Positions 36,501-48,657 are shown, counted from the first letter of the stretch. The stretch: 64,000 nt of DNA from Nymphaea colorata (GCF_008831285.2 NC_045145.1:18616040-18680039); one strand, 5' to 3'. Notes: generated by a model not told the origin, from the sequence alone. Numbers and translations: made by a program.

Positions 36501-38324
36501 TGAGATGGGACAAGCAGACAAGGCTATGAAAAATGGAGATTCATGTGTTTCTGGTTTACAATGTTTGTCATAGTATCCAGTGGCTTCTTGAGGATCATCA
36601 GCAGATTATGTTCTTGGGCTTTAACTGATTGGAATTTTAGTTGCATATCATTCTTTTTGATACATGATCACATGATTTTGCCATATTTTAGTGCACATAA
36701 GCATGAAGATTATTTTTAGTGTAAACTGTTTTCAGATATGATTAGGAAAAGAGTTGTATAACATATGCTCTGCAGATTATATTGTTTGAAGTTTGAACAT
36801 AGATTTCTATTGGATTCCTATGTCTGGCTTGGGTTTGAATTTCCTGCTGTAGAGAGTAACATATTTCCCTGTTTGGATGATAAAATAATGTTTATTGCCT
36901 TCCAGGTTCATAGTTGTGTAGGAGCAGGAGGAAAAGTATTGATTCCTGTATTTGCTATGGGAAGAGCACAGGTAATGGGTGGTTCTTTGTTAACATGTTC
37001 ACTGGGCCTGTGAGACAATCTATGTCACACAGCCACTAACTCTTTTTTTAAGGCATCAGCTCTTTCGGGATTTGCCATGGACCTGATTATTTACCATGTG
37101 GAACTGTCAGATCACATTTATCTCTGCAGTCATGTGTTTTAGATAGTGTTTGCTCCCCCAGAATCAGAATTATGGAATGAGCACTCTAGAATTTTGATTC
37201 TGGAAAAAGTGAAATGGAATCTTGATTCCTCATGCCAATACCATTTTGTGTTTGCATGTTCGGAATTGGATTTCCTGGAAATTTATTTCTGTGTTGGATG
37301 GGCATGGATGGATGAAAAAGAGAACCATTGGAAACTAAAGCACGGTTTTGAATTTTTTTAAAAACTATGGGTTATTGTTGTAATGGTTTATAAAGGATTA
37401 ACATTATTTCCAAAATTTCTAAAAAGTGGTGCGATGTCGAAATAATTTTTAAAAAGGGTGCCGTACCATTTTGAAATATTGTTAAAATTTATAGGGTAGA
37501 CTTGAAAAATTTCATAAGCCGATTGACGTTTTTTTTCATTTTGATTTTCCTTTTCTCTCTCTTCTCTCCAATCTTTTCTTTCTCTCTCCAATTCCCGTGA
37601 CCGGCAATGCGTTGGAACTGATCATGGTTTGGTCATTAGTGTCGCCGAAGGGTTGGTGGAAAAAATCCAATGCTAGGGAGGTGAGTTTCTCATATTCTTT
37701 TTCATTTTTTTATGCTGAAAATGAAAACCATGATTGCCATTGTCATCAACTGTTGTTTTTTCACTCTCTCAAGTCTCTCTTCCCTTTCTTACACTCAACG
37801 AAGACCCTCTGCGATGTCGAGGGTCTCGGTCGACCAACCAAAAATTGTCAAGTGTCAATGCCTCGTGAGGATTTTAGAGCTCTCTTCTATGTCACCTGAG
37901 TGCAGGTACCGGAGCGGCACATCCCAAAAAATTTAGGTGCGGCGGTGCGGTAAAGGTATTTTATTATTATTATTATTTTTAGTTTATTATATATATAACA
38001 GAATAAGCATGTATATATTATTATTACAATTTAGTTATTAATGTATATAATATACTTGAATAATTGTATTGCATAGGAAAATATCAAAACAACATATATT
38101 ATATAAGCAATTTACTAATATGACATTCTAACTAGGCTCGGGTGTGAGTTGGTGCCGCACCCATGTCCGGTGTGCACCCGACTCGATGCGACTTGGGTGC
38201 AGTAGTAAAATAGAAGAGTCCGGGTGACTTAGGCTCTCCCTCTTTCTACCCAAGAGGGTTTTATAACTTCTTTCTCTCCCTCTCTCTGCTCGAGCTTTTC
38301 CTTCACCAGATGCATCCTTGTTTT

Positions 38325-38355
<31 letters not shown>

Positions 38356-39231
38356 TTCATAACTGATAGGACTGCTGAAGCTGCCCCTGTAGCCAATGTT
38401 GTAGCGTCGTACAATGATTCAAAATTTTGATCGGTGGATCATCTTCACACCCCTTTGTGTGGGACGAACATTCCAGAATGAAAATTCCGGTTCCCCGACC
38501 AACGACTAGAAATTCTGTCCTCAGTTTGATAAAGCCCGGATGGACCCTGAAAATTTGATTTTTCATTTTGGGTACACACTGCATTTCCTGGCCTTCAAAC
38601 GTGCCCTTAAGGATTCAAACTTCTAATTTAGCTTGGACTTTTGGGACATGTAAAGCTTCCAAAAACAGGAAAAAAGAGCTTTGAAAAGAAGTGATTTTAG
38701 TTTTTGTTCTTGTCTATTAGAGTTGTTAGCTAAGTTACTTAGACGCTACAATTTGACTGCCGCACTCGTGTCGACATGACTCAGGTGCGGGTGTGGTTTA
38801 GATTCGCACCCGACTCGGGTCAACAAGAGTCGGGTGCGGCTGACCGCACTCGATCATTTTTGTCTATTTTGGACACACACCTGAGTTGTGTTTGACTCGA
38901 GTTGGGTGCCGTCAAACCTCGTCAAGTCTATTTTTCTCTTTTTTTGATATTTTGTTTATTTTAAAAAATTTTAACGTTAAAAGGAGGCTTTAACATTTTT
39001 TTTCCATTTCTGTGTTCTGTCATGGTTTTGTTGTTTTTTGTTTTTCTTGTTTAATGTTTGTACTTTGTAAGCATGTTAATGCTTAATATGTTACGTTCAT
39101 ATACACAATACATTATAACTAATAAGTATGTAATATATAATATTCATATATAATTTATCCATAAAGTGTGTAGTGTAGAATGTATAGACTATGGTGTATA
39201 CTCTAAATTTCTTAATTCTTATATGTGTGTG

Positions 39232-39280
<49 letters not shown>

Positions 39281-39981
39281 TATAATAATAAATTAATAAT
39301 AACAAATAAATATTCTCGCCACACCTAAATTTTTGGGGATGTGCCGCACCGGCGCCCGCACCCCGCACCTAGGTGACATAGCTTGTTAGATGCTTGTGTC
39401 TACTCTATTGGTTGTATTTGAAGTCACTATGATTATTGGCTGAAGTTGCTGATTACAGAATGTCATTAGCAGCAACTGTTTTTCTATTTAATGATTGAAA
39501 GAATCTCGTTCATTAGGAATTGTCTGCTGTTTGTTTTTCTTTTAGAACTCAAGCAAATAATTAATCTTAAATATGTTGTCATGTAGGAACTCTGTATACT
39601 GTTGGATGACTACTGGGAACGTATGAATTTGAAAGTTCCTATTTACTTTTCTTCTGGTAAGTTCAAGCCTGCAACAGTGATTCATGTTTGTGGTAAAGCT
39701 TATGTACATTGATAGGTTCTGATACATATCATTTATGGCTTGCTTGTCTCACTCATTTAAGCAAAGTGTGGTGATTTTAAACTAGAAGAAACCAATAGTT
39801 CATAATTCCAGCGACTACTGCTATTGGGTCATTGAGATCCTGTAAATGGATGCATAGTGGTTGTCAATGTGGCTTAAAGGAAATAATAAAATAATTCAAA
39901 GTTTTATTCTGAGTTCAGTGAGAAGATCATTGGTGTTTCACATCTGGTGAAGCTGCACCTCTACAATATTACCTCTAGTTC

Positions 39982-40031
<50 letters not shown>

Positions 40032-41874
40032 GGATGTGGATCTCCCCAGCCATCTGGATGCTCCAGCTCCTCACACACACATCCTGATGATGTGGATTTC
40101 CCCAGCCATCCATATGCTTTGGCCTCTCTCACATGCAACCTGTTGCATTGCATTGGGCTGCATGTGTGAGAAGTCGGAGCATCCGGACGGATGAAGGATT
40201 TCAGCTCTTTATATATATATATATATATAATTAACTGCTGCTTAATTATTTTAAACAGTGTCAGGGTGTCTTCATCTTTTAAAGGCAATACCCTGTGTCG
40301 TTCTTTTTGAACACCCTGGCCATCCCTTCTAAAACGACAATCAGGAATGACCGGGGTTGTCTTTTATGAAAGGACGACCAGAGTGTAGTTCCCCAAACCA
40401 AGAGTGATAGAGAGTGTCATGCATGACTGTGGCTTGAAAGAGGGAGAGAGATAGATGGGAGGGAAAGAAGAAAGAAAAGGAAAAAAAAAAGAGGGAGAGA
40501 GAAGAAAAACGAGAAAGAAGAAAGAGAGAAATGGAGGGACACATGTTGAAAAAGAGAGATGTGTGTTGGAAAAAGGACATGCTTGTCTTTTTTTTGGACA
40601 CTTATATTTCAAAAATGGCATGCCCTAGACATGCCGACACATGTCGGTGTAGGACACAACCCAAGCCAATACTTCATGTTCTTTTAAGTGTTCATGCAAC
40701 ATAGAGTTGTCATTTATTCTGATTCCTTAAGTTTGGAGCTTTCTCCCTTCTGAGCTGTACTGATCAGATGTTATTTGCCAAATTCCAATATAAACAGCTA
40801 GAAGATATAATTCAGTTTATGGAGATATTAGCAGTACACTTGATTATTCAACAACTCAATTCTGTAAATTATTTTTGTGGCTTATTGTTCTTAAATTTTG
40901 TTTATTTTCAATTTCAGGTCTGACCATACAAGCGAACATGTACTATAAGATGCTTATTGGATGGACTAACCAAAAGGTCAAGGATGCATGTGTTACACAC
41001 AATCCTTTCGATTTTAAACATGGTGATTTGTCTACAGCATAAGTTGATTTAATCTTATCTGTATCTAGCACCTTAGTTTTTAACATATTGCTTACCGTAC
41101 GAGGATAATAAAGTATGTTTGTTACACTTGTTTCTGTTAAATTACAAAGTTTGGATTGTTGTTTACCTAAATATGTTTTTATTTTTTTAATGATGCAAAT
41201 TTTGGTTCTGCAGTTCGCGATTTTGAGCGCTCTCAAATCTATAATCCTGGGCCATGTGTTCTCTTTGCTACACCTGGGATGCTCACTGGAGGGTTTTCTC
41301 TTGAAGTCTTTAAGCAGTGGGCTCCTTCTGAACAGAATCTGGTTGCTCTGCCTGGGTAAAATTTTCTCTTACTCCTGAAGTACAGATGGTTGGTTGCACT
41401 ATCTTCGATATAAATGACCGCTTAAGATCATAACCACATGTTTGATTTTCTTTTATGGGTCCAATTCTTGATAAGTAAATGCAATTCAAGTAGTTCTTTT
41501 AAAAAATTATTGGCTTAGATCCTCATATAGTTTTACTGCATACAAGCAGCCTTGTTTTCTATATTATGTTTTATGGTTGGATCTGTGGAAAATATGAGTG
41601 TCTTCAGTATATCACCAGTGTTCAGTACATAGCCCTGAAATTGGTGAAGTACCATAGCATATTGAAGTTATTTGTTTGAACTGTGAATGTTTTGTTTCTA
41701 TTCTCCATGTCTATGTTTTCCGGAGGAGTATCTGTCCTTGATTTGAGTTCTTCATTGTGTTATTTTTTCAGTTATTCTGTTGCTGGAACCATAGGCCATA
41801 AGCTGATGTCAGGAAAGCCAACACGGATTGATTTGGATAAAGATACACATATTGATGTTCGGTGTAAGGTATTG

Positions 41875-41915
<41 letters not shown>

Positions 41916-42896
41916 TGTGTGACTCTAGGACACATCTCCTCTCCCCTCACCTCCCCATTCTCTTTTTGAAGGCACTTTACGAGTTGTTTAGGAGTGAGAA
42001 ATTTAAGGTGATTTTTATCTGCTGACTAGATTCACCAGGTTTCATTCAGTCCACATACTGATGCCAAAGGGATTATGGATCTTGTGAAGTTGGTTTCTCC
42101 AGATCATGTGATACTTGTTCATGGGGAGAAGCCTAAAATGGCTATACTGAAGGGTAAAATCCAGTCGGACCTGGGGCTTCCTTGCTATTATCCAGCAAAC
42201 AACGAATCCGTGCATGTCTCCACAACTCAGGCAGTGAAAGTTGATGTAACAAAAACATTTATGAAAAGCAATTTGAGATCAATCTCTGACTGCTTATACA
42301 AGATAATAAAAAATGATGCTGACACGTTACGATGGACTGTGGAGGTAGGTAGAGAGCATAAACATCAAGCATCAATTGCCGAGGGCATTTTGGTTATGGA
42401 GAAGGCCAAAAGAGCCAAAATTATGCATGAAGCAGAACTATTGCCCGCTTTGAATGCTGAAGAGCATGAAATTCAGTTTGCTTATTGCTGCCCTGTGCGT
42501 ATTAGCAGCATTGAACACAAACACTTGTGTTTGGCAGATGGAGGCTCTATGGAGTTGTTCAATGATTCCCGTGGTGAATTTGCTTCTACACCAAGCTCAT
42601 CCATTGTTAGTTCTGTTTCTTCTAACAGAGTTCAGTCCACCTCTTCGGAATGCTGCCGTTTGCTTCAGTGGCTGTTTATAGAATTAAAGAAAGCAATAGA
42701 TGAAGACATCAAAGTGACAGCTGATTCTATACAGTTGAACTCATTAAACATCCAGACTTGCCTAAAAAATAGCTGCTCTTACAGGAAAGAGAAAATAGAT
42801 GATTGCCAGCAAATGGTGTTTTTTTGCTGTAGATGGTCATTGGTGGATGAAAAATATGCAACGGCAGTTCTTTCAATCATGAGAGCCCTGAATTAA
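27585..42896 (+). CDS. CPSF73-II: CPSF73-II / INTS11-type RNA endonuclease, thirteen exons (669 aa)
   Basis: Metallo-beta-lactamase/beta-CASP nuclease of the plant CPSF73-II (INTS11-like) branch, acting in RNA 3'-end processing. Exons, all GT-AG with consistent phase: 27585-27609, 27698-27869, 27987-28059, 29844-29961, 31705-31778, 33892-34028, 35921-35984, 36906-36971, 39587-39656, 40918-41022, 41214-41355, 41772-41868, 42030-42896. They total 2010 nt. The complete metal and catalytic set is visible: H65-x-H67-x-D69-H70 (THFHLDH), H154 (YYAGH), D175 (TGDYN), and beta-CASP motifs E200 (ITESTYATT), H390 (SPHTDAKG) and H412 (LVHGEKP). Other signatures are [20 protein letters not shown] and [14 protein letters not shown]. 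The 5' half of exon 13 completes the catalytic core; the rest is a less conserved C-terminal domain with CCPV and FFCCRWS. It appears fully functional. Introns reach 2.6 kb and carry several transposons. Confidence 0.94.
29031..29714 (+). repeat. Tandem duplication in CPSF73-II intron 3, period about 348 bp
   Basis: Copy A (29031-29378) and copy B (29379 to about 29714) share, in order, CATGGTT, a GGTGCTTA word, CTAGATTTT, ATGTC.TTCC.GAGTTTG, TTGGAAAAATCTTC, CACATACAT, TTTGCAAAATGA, TTTTCCTC, GAATGACTT and ATTCCC. Divergence is considerable. Copy B has gained a (TG)n run near 29645. Confidence 0.8.
30029..31089. mobile_element. Non-autonomous hAT-like transposon in CPSF73-II intron 4 (1061 bp)
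   Basis: The element starts CTATGTTGTTAAGGCC and ends GGCGACTTGACAACATAG, an imperfect terminal inverted repeat. Its ends are flanked by identical 8-bp copies of GTTTTGTT (30021-30028 and 31090-31097), a perfect target-site duplication. Subterminal regions are rich in GCCTAGG/CGCCTAAG words. The core (about 30220-30720) is very AT-rich and built from irregular TTATATGTATA/CCTGTTATA repeats. No transposase is encoded. Confidence 0.82.
33312..33495 (+). repeat. 37-bp exact direct repeat in CPSF73-II intron 5, 147 bp apart
   Basis: The word starting GTAAGTCTTTGGAATTTC and ending CCCAAACTAGGC occurs at 33312-33348 and at 33459-33495. The two copies look identical. Confidence 0.85.
37887..38232. 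mobile_element. Short hAT-like element in CPSF73-II intron 8 (346 bp)
   Basis: The left end is CTATGTCACCTGAGTGC and the right end is GAGTCCGGGTGACTTAG, imperfect inverted repeats. Flanks are GCTCTCTT (37879-37886) and GCTCTCCC (38233-38240), six of eight matching. Subterminal GGTGCGG/CCGCACC words match the neighbouring element at 38730-39381. Confidence 0.6.
38730..39381. mobile_element. hAT-like element in CPSF73-II intron 8 (652 bp)
   Basis: Ends are CTAAGTTACTTAGACGC and GCACCTAGGTGACATAG, imperfect inverted repeats. Flanking octamers are GTTGTTAG (38722-38729) and CTTGTTAG (39382-39389), seven of eight matching. Subterminal GGTGCGG/CGCACCC words are dense at both ends. The AT-rich core includes a (TG)n(TA)n microsatellite at about 39224-39276. 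It has no coding capacity. Confidence 0.68.
39984..40230. mobile_element. Fold-back MITE-like element inserted in a TA microsatellite (CPSF73-II intron 9)
   Basis: A 178-bp segment (40032-40209) is flanked on both sides by (TA)n runs (39984-40025 and 40211-40230). Its left arm reads CATCTGGATGCTCC then CTCACACA. Its right arm read backwards gives CGTCCGGATGCTCC then CTCACACA. It can therefore fold into a hairpin. A partial internal copy of the left arm (GATTTCCCCAGCCATC) lies near 40086. The TA flanks fit TA-target elements but cannot be told apart from the microsatellite. Confidence 0.55.
41875..41920 (+). repeat. (CT)12(GT)11 compound microsatellite at the start of CPSF73-II intron 12
   Basis: The tract starts six bases after the exon 12 donor (AAG|GTATTG) and fills much of the 161-bp intron. 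Confidence 0.93.
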
Positions 42897-45800
42897 GTGG
42901 TGATCAACTGTTTGTCCTCCCAAAATGTGTGGTTTACAGATGGATGATCTTATTCAGAATGCACTGCCTTCAATTTTGCCTGCCTGCATCATGCTGCCAA
43001 TTTAAGCGTGAAACTTGAACATTCTGGCATGTTGCAGGTACTCTTTAGCTTTTATTTTCCTTGACTGTTTAACAGTTGATATAGTCCATGACTCCCCGCA
43101 AACTTCTATCATGGTTACTTATCAATAATGTATCTTAAGGATCAAATTGTCGTGGTGGGATATTCAATTGAATATAAAATTTAACTGGAACAGGAAAAAT
43201 GAGTGCAATAGATGTATCGATTGTACAAAGGAGTGAAAATCAAAATTGACTGAAACAAGTACAGTAACATTTCATTGGAGCATTATCAGTTATCTACTGC
43301 ATCGCTTAACAAGCTAAACTGTAGAATTTTGTTGTATATGCATCATCTACGGGTTATGGCAATGTGACCTGAAATCTATAATTTTTCAGTTTGATTTGTA
43401 TTGAAAGGGAAAAATGGGATCCTATAAAATGTGTATAACCAGCTAGTTATTATTCCCCAGAAACAGCCAAGAGGAGCTCCATTTACCTGTCTAGGGGGTT
43501 GGATTTTTACCCTTCATGTTGTTGGTCTTGAGTTCAGTGTCAGGGATCCTTGGCATGATCTGGTAAGGCTTCCTCCTAACCCCAGCGATCCAGTTTTTCG
43601 TCCATGCATAAAGAAGTGGTGCGTGGGAAGTGATTTAATTAATAAAGCATGAAGGCAAACTAGTAAGGCCTGTTTAACCTTGACCACATAATTGAAATAA
43701 TGTAAACAATCAACAAGGTGAGTATAAGTAGAGAATTATGGTTATGACAGTCGGAAATAAGTCTTCCAGCTTGATTTCTCTATTCCAATATTTGTCTGAA
43801 GCCTTATTTGGTTTTCTGGGCAGGTTTGCATCGTCAAGCCTCATTTCTTGTTTCAAGGTAAATTTAAAGCCAAAAGTGGAAAAGACTAGCAGAAAGAGGG
43901 GCAAATCATGCGTCGACATACAGGGTTTGAGTTCCGTTGCATATTTACAGAATTCCTTGCTTGTTGGGAGATAAAACTAAGCATCCCCAAGTATACCTTT
44001 TAAGATACGCTGTAATTTGCTGAGTTTTCATAAGGTGGATGGCTTCTAATCATGATATAGGTTCCTTCGACTGTAGGAGTATCTAATTTACACGTTTGAT
44101 TAACCAAAATCTTTCAGTGCTGAGTGGTTAATGGACACATTTTTTAGGACATTAATTTTTCTCATTTTGAGGCTTCCAAAGGTTAATGTGGCGCCTAGAA
44201 CCTGGCTTTTTTTTTTCCATGTAACGAGATTCAAATTTTAGTTGGATCCATGCAAGTCTCAGACACAGACTTGAATTCAGGTGGAGGACCCTACACAGAA
44301 TCTGAATCCAATTACTCGCTGCCTCTGTAATCGGAGTAAATAGGTATGTACATGATTTTTCGCATATTGGATTTGATCTTGAGGTTACTGTTTCTGTTCG
44401 TAGTTCTCTGATAAAAAATCATGTTAATATCGGTTATGACTAGAGAGCAATTGGATTTGCTTGACCTCAGCGCAAGAGAAACGAACGGGAACTTTCCTCG
44501 AACTTATTTTGTGTTTTTTCCCCCTTACTCCCTTTATTGTGTTAATAACGTTAATATCTGAATACCGAAAGATCTTAGATCTCCATTTCATCTTTCTGCA
44601 CGAAAATAATTTAATAGAAAAAGGGCATTTAATTTTTACGTACGATGACGATAAGTAGCGACAATTGTAGAGCCGACTTTCGCCATGAACAGCAAAAGAA
44701 TAAAGCAGTCTACCAACATCTCTAGCCGTGAAGAGGCGATAAATGAATAATGCATACAACTGGAACTAGCTGCCCCAAACTGTAGCTATGACTCACTGAG
44801 TTGGCAGCCGAGGTATTTTTTGGTCGATGTAATGAATGGAATCTAAGTGAAGGGGCCTCCAACTATCGAATTTTGGAAGATTGCGAACCCATTGAAGCAC
44901 AGAATGCGTGGGACAGAACGGACAACGCAGGCTTGGTAAGCTCTAATTTTTTAAAGCCGACTGTCTGCTCTCAAAGGGCTCCACTTATCTGATAAAGGCA
45001 GCTCTCTAACCCCATCAAGCTTTGTGGACCTCATGCATTTGAAGCACGGATTGGTCAAGAAAAAGAATCACAAGTTTTACGAATCCTAAGCCTGCCAAAG
45101 GGTGGCCCCTTTTTTTTCCCTTCTTGAGAGGGGGAGAAATTCACCGAACAGGAAATAAAAGATGGCGACGTTCACCGTTTAAGCAAAATTACCTCAATAG
45201 AGAAAGAAGGGCTGGGTATTGGGTGTAAATTGAAAATCTAAAACACAAAGCACATATGTGAAATTGGAGGACCACAAAGGAGATAGAAGTCCTACTATCT
45301 TTTGTGATAGTTAGTACTAATGGTATACAATTGCCATGGTATAGAAAATGGCAAACGCGACCTTGAAACAGGTGTCTTTGAAGAAATCCAAACTTTACAA
45401 AATTGTGACGACTAAAAATTCACATTTTCTTAAAAATCCACCTGGGCAAGGTAAAACACGTTAATTTTGAACTTTGCTGGTTTATTGAACTCTGCTTTAG
45501 GATGCAGATTTGCCGAATAGAGCTCAAATTCACACTCGTTTTACCTTTTTGTGTCCTCTAGCCATAGAAACGCCTTAAGTTCAAACATCTTTATTGTTTA
45601 CAGCGTGAATGAATTTTAGGTGATCAAAAGGTTAATGACCCGGTGAACAAAGGGCTAATCACCCACCGCTCAGAAAAGAGGCTCGAAGCATCCCTCCCCA
45701 CCCCCTCCCATTCCCTCTACTTTCGGGATCCTGAACTGTTTCTGATGGGAGTTGTGCACCTTTTAACTTAGGTACCGTGAGACGTAAAGGCATAGTTGAA

Positions 45801-47750
45801 CTAAGACTTACCTTTTTATAGGACCTTTTTGCCTTAGTCAGACCAGCTACACTAGCTTACCACCAGAATTATACACAAAAGAAATGATTGAAACTTCAAC
45901 ATGCTTTTTTGTTATACCCAAAAGTAAGGTGTAGTTATTGTAAGATTTTCAGAAAATGGACACTCACGGCGAGGAATTATAGCTCACCATGATCCACGTT
46001 TGTCTGGTCCCTGTCTAAAATGTGTTTTTATTTGCTCATGCCACGTGGCTATGTCTCATAGGTTCCTCCCCAGCTCATTCTAGATCCTGTAGAGGCCCAT
46101 CAATGTAAGGGACCTAACAGAGATACTTTTGGTTATGACCATTTGTTCACCATTTTGGTGGGGATCTGTCAACGTCACTTGTTCTTCCTCTTGGACCGGT
46201 CCAGTTGTTGATCCTATGTTGGCAAAGACTAGACGCAAACACGGTTCCATCAGCGAGAACGTGTGCCAAGTTGTTAGTGCAAAACTTCGATCCACACTTA
46301 ACCAGAGGATTGAACTCATAATAATCACCAGAGAAGACAGGATTTTAGTATGTATATTCCAATCCGAATTTAATTCATTAGAAGTTGGATCTAGTCTTCT
46401 ATGGCATTCATGGGAGGGGGATCTCGGATACCAACCTTGGAAAAATCTCAAGTTTCATTCATTGATCTTGGGAGACAAGAATCAAACTAAAGAACAATCA
46501 AGATGTAGTTAGATTGATTTGAAACGAAAATCGCAACGTTACCTTAAAGATTACTGACCACAATGTGGTGGTACCAATGTCTAGTGGGCTCAAGAAGGCA
46601 TGGGCTACCTCAGGCTGCCCACGTCAAAGTTTTAATGTGCCTCAGAGATGGCTGCAACGGAAAATGTCAAGCGAGTGATTCTACACCACAACTTTGCATT
46701 TGATAAAGTCTTCTGCCATGAGCATGAATCATCTGGTATCGTGTGGCGTAATCTGCTCAGGGATCAGCGACTGATCAGGATCCTCCCTCGTTGGCATACT
46801 TTCTGTTTGATTGCTACCTAAAAATAAAGTATACTGAGTTGAGTTTGTAAAAAAGGAGAACTTCTGCCATGACCTAAACGAAGACTTCTAATGTTCCAAG
46901 ATGGAAAAGGCTTCGCGGCAAAGTTGAGGATACGCCTCTTCTAAGAAAATTACCACTTTTTCTCACACGCTTAGGCCTGGTCACGGGATTCTCACAATCA
47001 TTTAACTGAATTTTTACATATGTAATGACAAGTTAAATTCATTGAATAGTTAAACTGAACCAGAGTGGGCTCTCAAATTTATAGTTGGATCCCTCGACTC
47101 ATGCCCAAAATCCACCATCTTGACAAAACAAAGTTGTATCATGATAAAGGAAATGATCGGTTCACCATAGTCCACTTAGTGAAGTTCAATGCTAAATGTT
47201 CTACTGTTCAACCAGAGTGCTTGATTTTTCCGGTTTATGTATAGAAACCGATGCTAATTTTTTCAGAAAATGAAGACCAAATGAACAATGATGAGTCCAA
47301 TCCAATTTTACTGAGACCACACAACGGGCTGTAGGAAATGAACAGAGAAGAAGGTGAGTGAGGGAAGGCAAGCGATGAGAAGATCTGGCTACAAACTACC
47401 CATTGCCCATATGCTACAAAATTCGCCAGCTCTCCTCTTCAATGGATTCAAACAAGGCCAACAGCAACACGTGATGACATGAAATGCTTTTCTTTTTCAC
47501 CACAACAGACAACTTAAGGCCAAGTTTTCCTTTTCCATGGGTAGAAGAAAATGAGAAAGAAAATGGCGGATCTTCATGAGAAAAAAGCCTTATATAATTA
47601 ATCCATGACAGTATGGTTTCTAGCCAAACATCATATATACATCTAATTCTCTTCACAGGATGAAAATATTTACAATTTGCAGTCTGGATGAAGGAGCAGA
47701 GGCAAGTCACAAAATTATTGCACCACCGGATACGTATGTATGCTGCCTTA
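42897..47750. other. Gene-poor region between CPSF73-II and the small minus-strand gene
   Basis: The first few hundred bases are the probable CPSF73-II 3' UTR. Both strands near 46080-46512 carry overlapping open frames of about 125 codons, but neither shows recognisable motifs. I see no RNA gene, LTR or clear MITE. The last 350 bp before 47750 are probably the 3' UTR of the next gene. Confidence 0.55.
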
Positions 47751-48323
47751 TCAGAGGTGCGCGGAGCTCACCACCACAAAGCATCCCTTCTCTCCCGTCC
47801 GGCCTTTGGCAGCTAAGCTGGTCTCGACCACACCTTCTCCTGGACCACAAACCGCTGAGGCATGCCTCATCCATGCTCCTCCCCACCCGAGCCACCCCTT
47901 GAGTCTTCTTCTTTCCGCGGCCTTCCTTTGCTGCTTGTTCCTTGCCGTCAACATTTTCCGGCCGCCGTCCAAGCCATCGTCGTCGACGAAGATGCAATTG
48001 TCCTGAATGGAGTCCTCTAGAGCATAAGTTAGCCGCTTAGATATGCTCTGGATTTCATAGGGGTCCAGTAGTGAGTTCGCCGGTGGATCCTGCCTCGGGC
48101 TAGTGCTGGGTAACCTTGAGCGATCCGTCAGTTGGTCCCTCATGGCCTCAAGCTTGTATCGAGATGGCCTTGGTGGCTGCTTGGTCCTCCATGAATCGAA
48201 TTCTCGAGCCGGCTTCCCTTCTTTGCCGGACCCGTGCAGGTACCAAGCCCATGCTGCGGCCTTCACCAGCGCTAATCCGTCTTCTGCAGCGCCTGAGTTG
48301 AGTTTTGATTTCCGGTTGGTCAT
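47751..48323 (-). CDS. Uncharacterised small plant protein (190 aa)
   Basis: I do not recognise a named family. The single-exon frame starts at ATG 48323. The N-terminal part reads LALVKAAAWAWYLHGSG, followed by EFDSWRTKQPPRPSRYKLEA, and looks like a conserved core: aromatic, basic, with a Pro-rich PPRPSRYK patch. The middle (DPYEIQSISKRL) is amphipathic. A basic run, RNKQQRKAAERRRLKG, precedes a Trp/Gly-rich stretch (WLGWGGAWM). No signal peptide or membrane span is visible. The opposite strand is also open here, but its products are Ser/Pro-rich shadows. The frame extends 42 codons upstream of this ATG through a 39-bp repeat that is probably leader. Codon use is GC-rich compared with the flanks, supporting a real gene. 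Function unknown. Confidence 0.62.
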   Translation of the reverse strand: MTNRKSKLNSGAAEDGLALVKAAAWAWYLHGSGKEGKPAREFDSWRTKQPPRPSRYKLEAMRDQLTDRSRLPSTSPRQDPPANSLLDPYEIQSISKRLTYALEDSIQDNCIFVDDDGLDGGRKMLTARNKQQRKAAERRRLKGWLGWGGAWMRHASAVCGPGEGVVETSLAAKGRTGEKGCFVVVSSAHL

Positions 48324-48383
48324 TGGGTGTTGAGCATGAAGCACTAAAGGGCGTTGCAGAGAGAAAGAGAGAGATGGAGAAAG

Positions 48384-48471
48384 AGAGAGATGGAGGTTTT
48401 CCTCCTGCACTTGTGCACAAGTAGAGAGATGGAGGTTTTCCTTCTGCACTTGTGCGCAGGTAGAGAGATGG
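48384..48471 (-). repeat. 39-bp tandem duplication in the leader of the small minus-strand gene
   Basis: Copies at 48384-48422 and 48423-48461, plus a 10-bp partial third, begin AGAGAGATGGAGG and include CTGCACTTGTGC. The unit is a multiple of three, so the upstream reading frame stays open through it. It lies just upstream of the chosen start codon. Confidence 0.85.
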
Positions 48472-48616
48472 TAGGATTGTCAATCATGGGAGGAAAGAGA
48501 TAAAGAGGGAGAGCAAGTGCTCTGTTGGGCAGCCTTCAATTAAGCCTTCCTTCTTGGAGAGGGGGAAATAAGTTCTCTAATAATTCATCCAGACCTTACA
48601 GTCAAAAGCTAAGGTC

Positions 48617-48620
<4 letters not shown>

Positions 48621-48655
<35 letters not shown>
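48621..48655. repeat. (GA)17 microsatellite
   Basis: A pure GA run about 300 bp upstream of the small minus-strand gene. On its coding strand it reads as CT, a common promoter or leader feature in plants. Confidence 0.95.

Positions 48656-48657
<2 letters not shown>

Noticed and set aside
1141-42896. Functional cluster of RNA-processing genes (PPR-DYW, CD2BP2-like, CPSF73-II)
   Set aside because: They act in different compartments and complexes and are interspersed with a cytoskeletal and a protease-like gene; proximity is probably chance.
43440-43660. Possible second SINE (GAGTTCAGTGTC word)
   Set aside because: The B-box match is weak, and no A-box, tail or flanking repeat is evident.
46080-46512. 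Overlapping open frames of about 125 codons on both strands
   Set aside because: Neither strand shows domain signatures; mutual overlap suggests chance.
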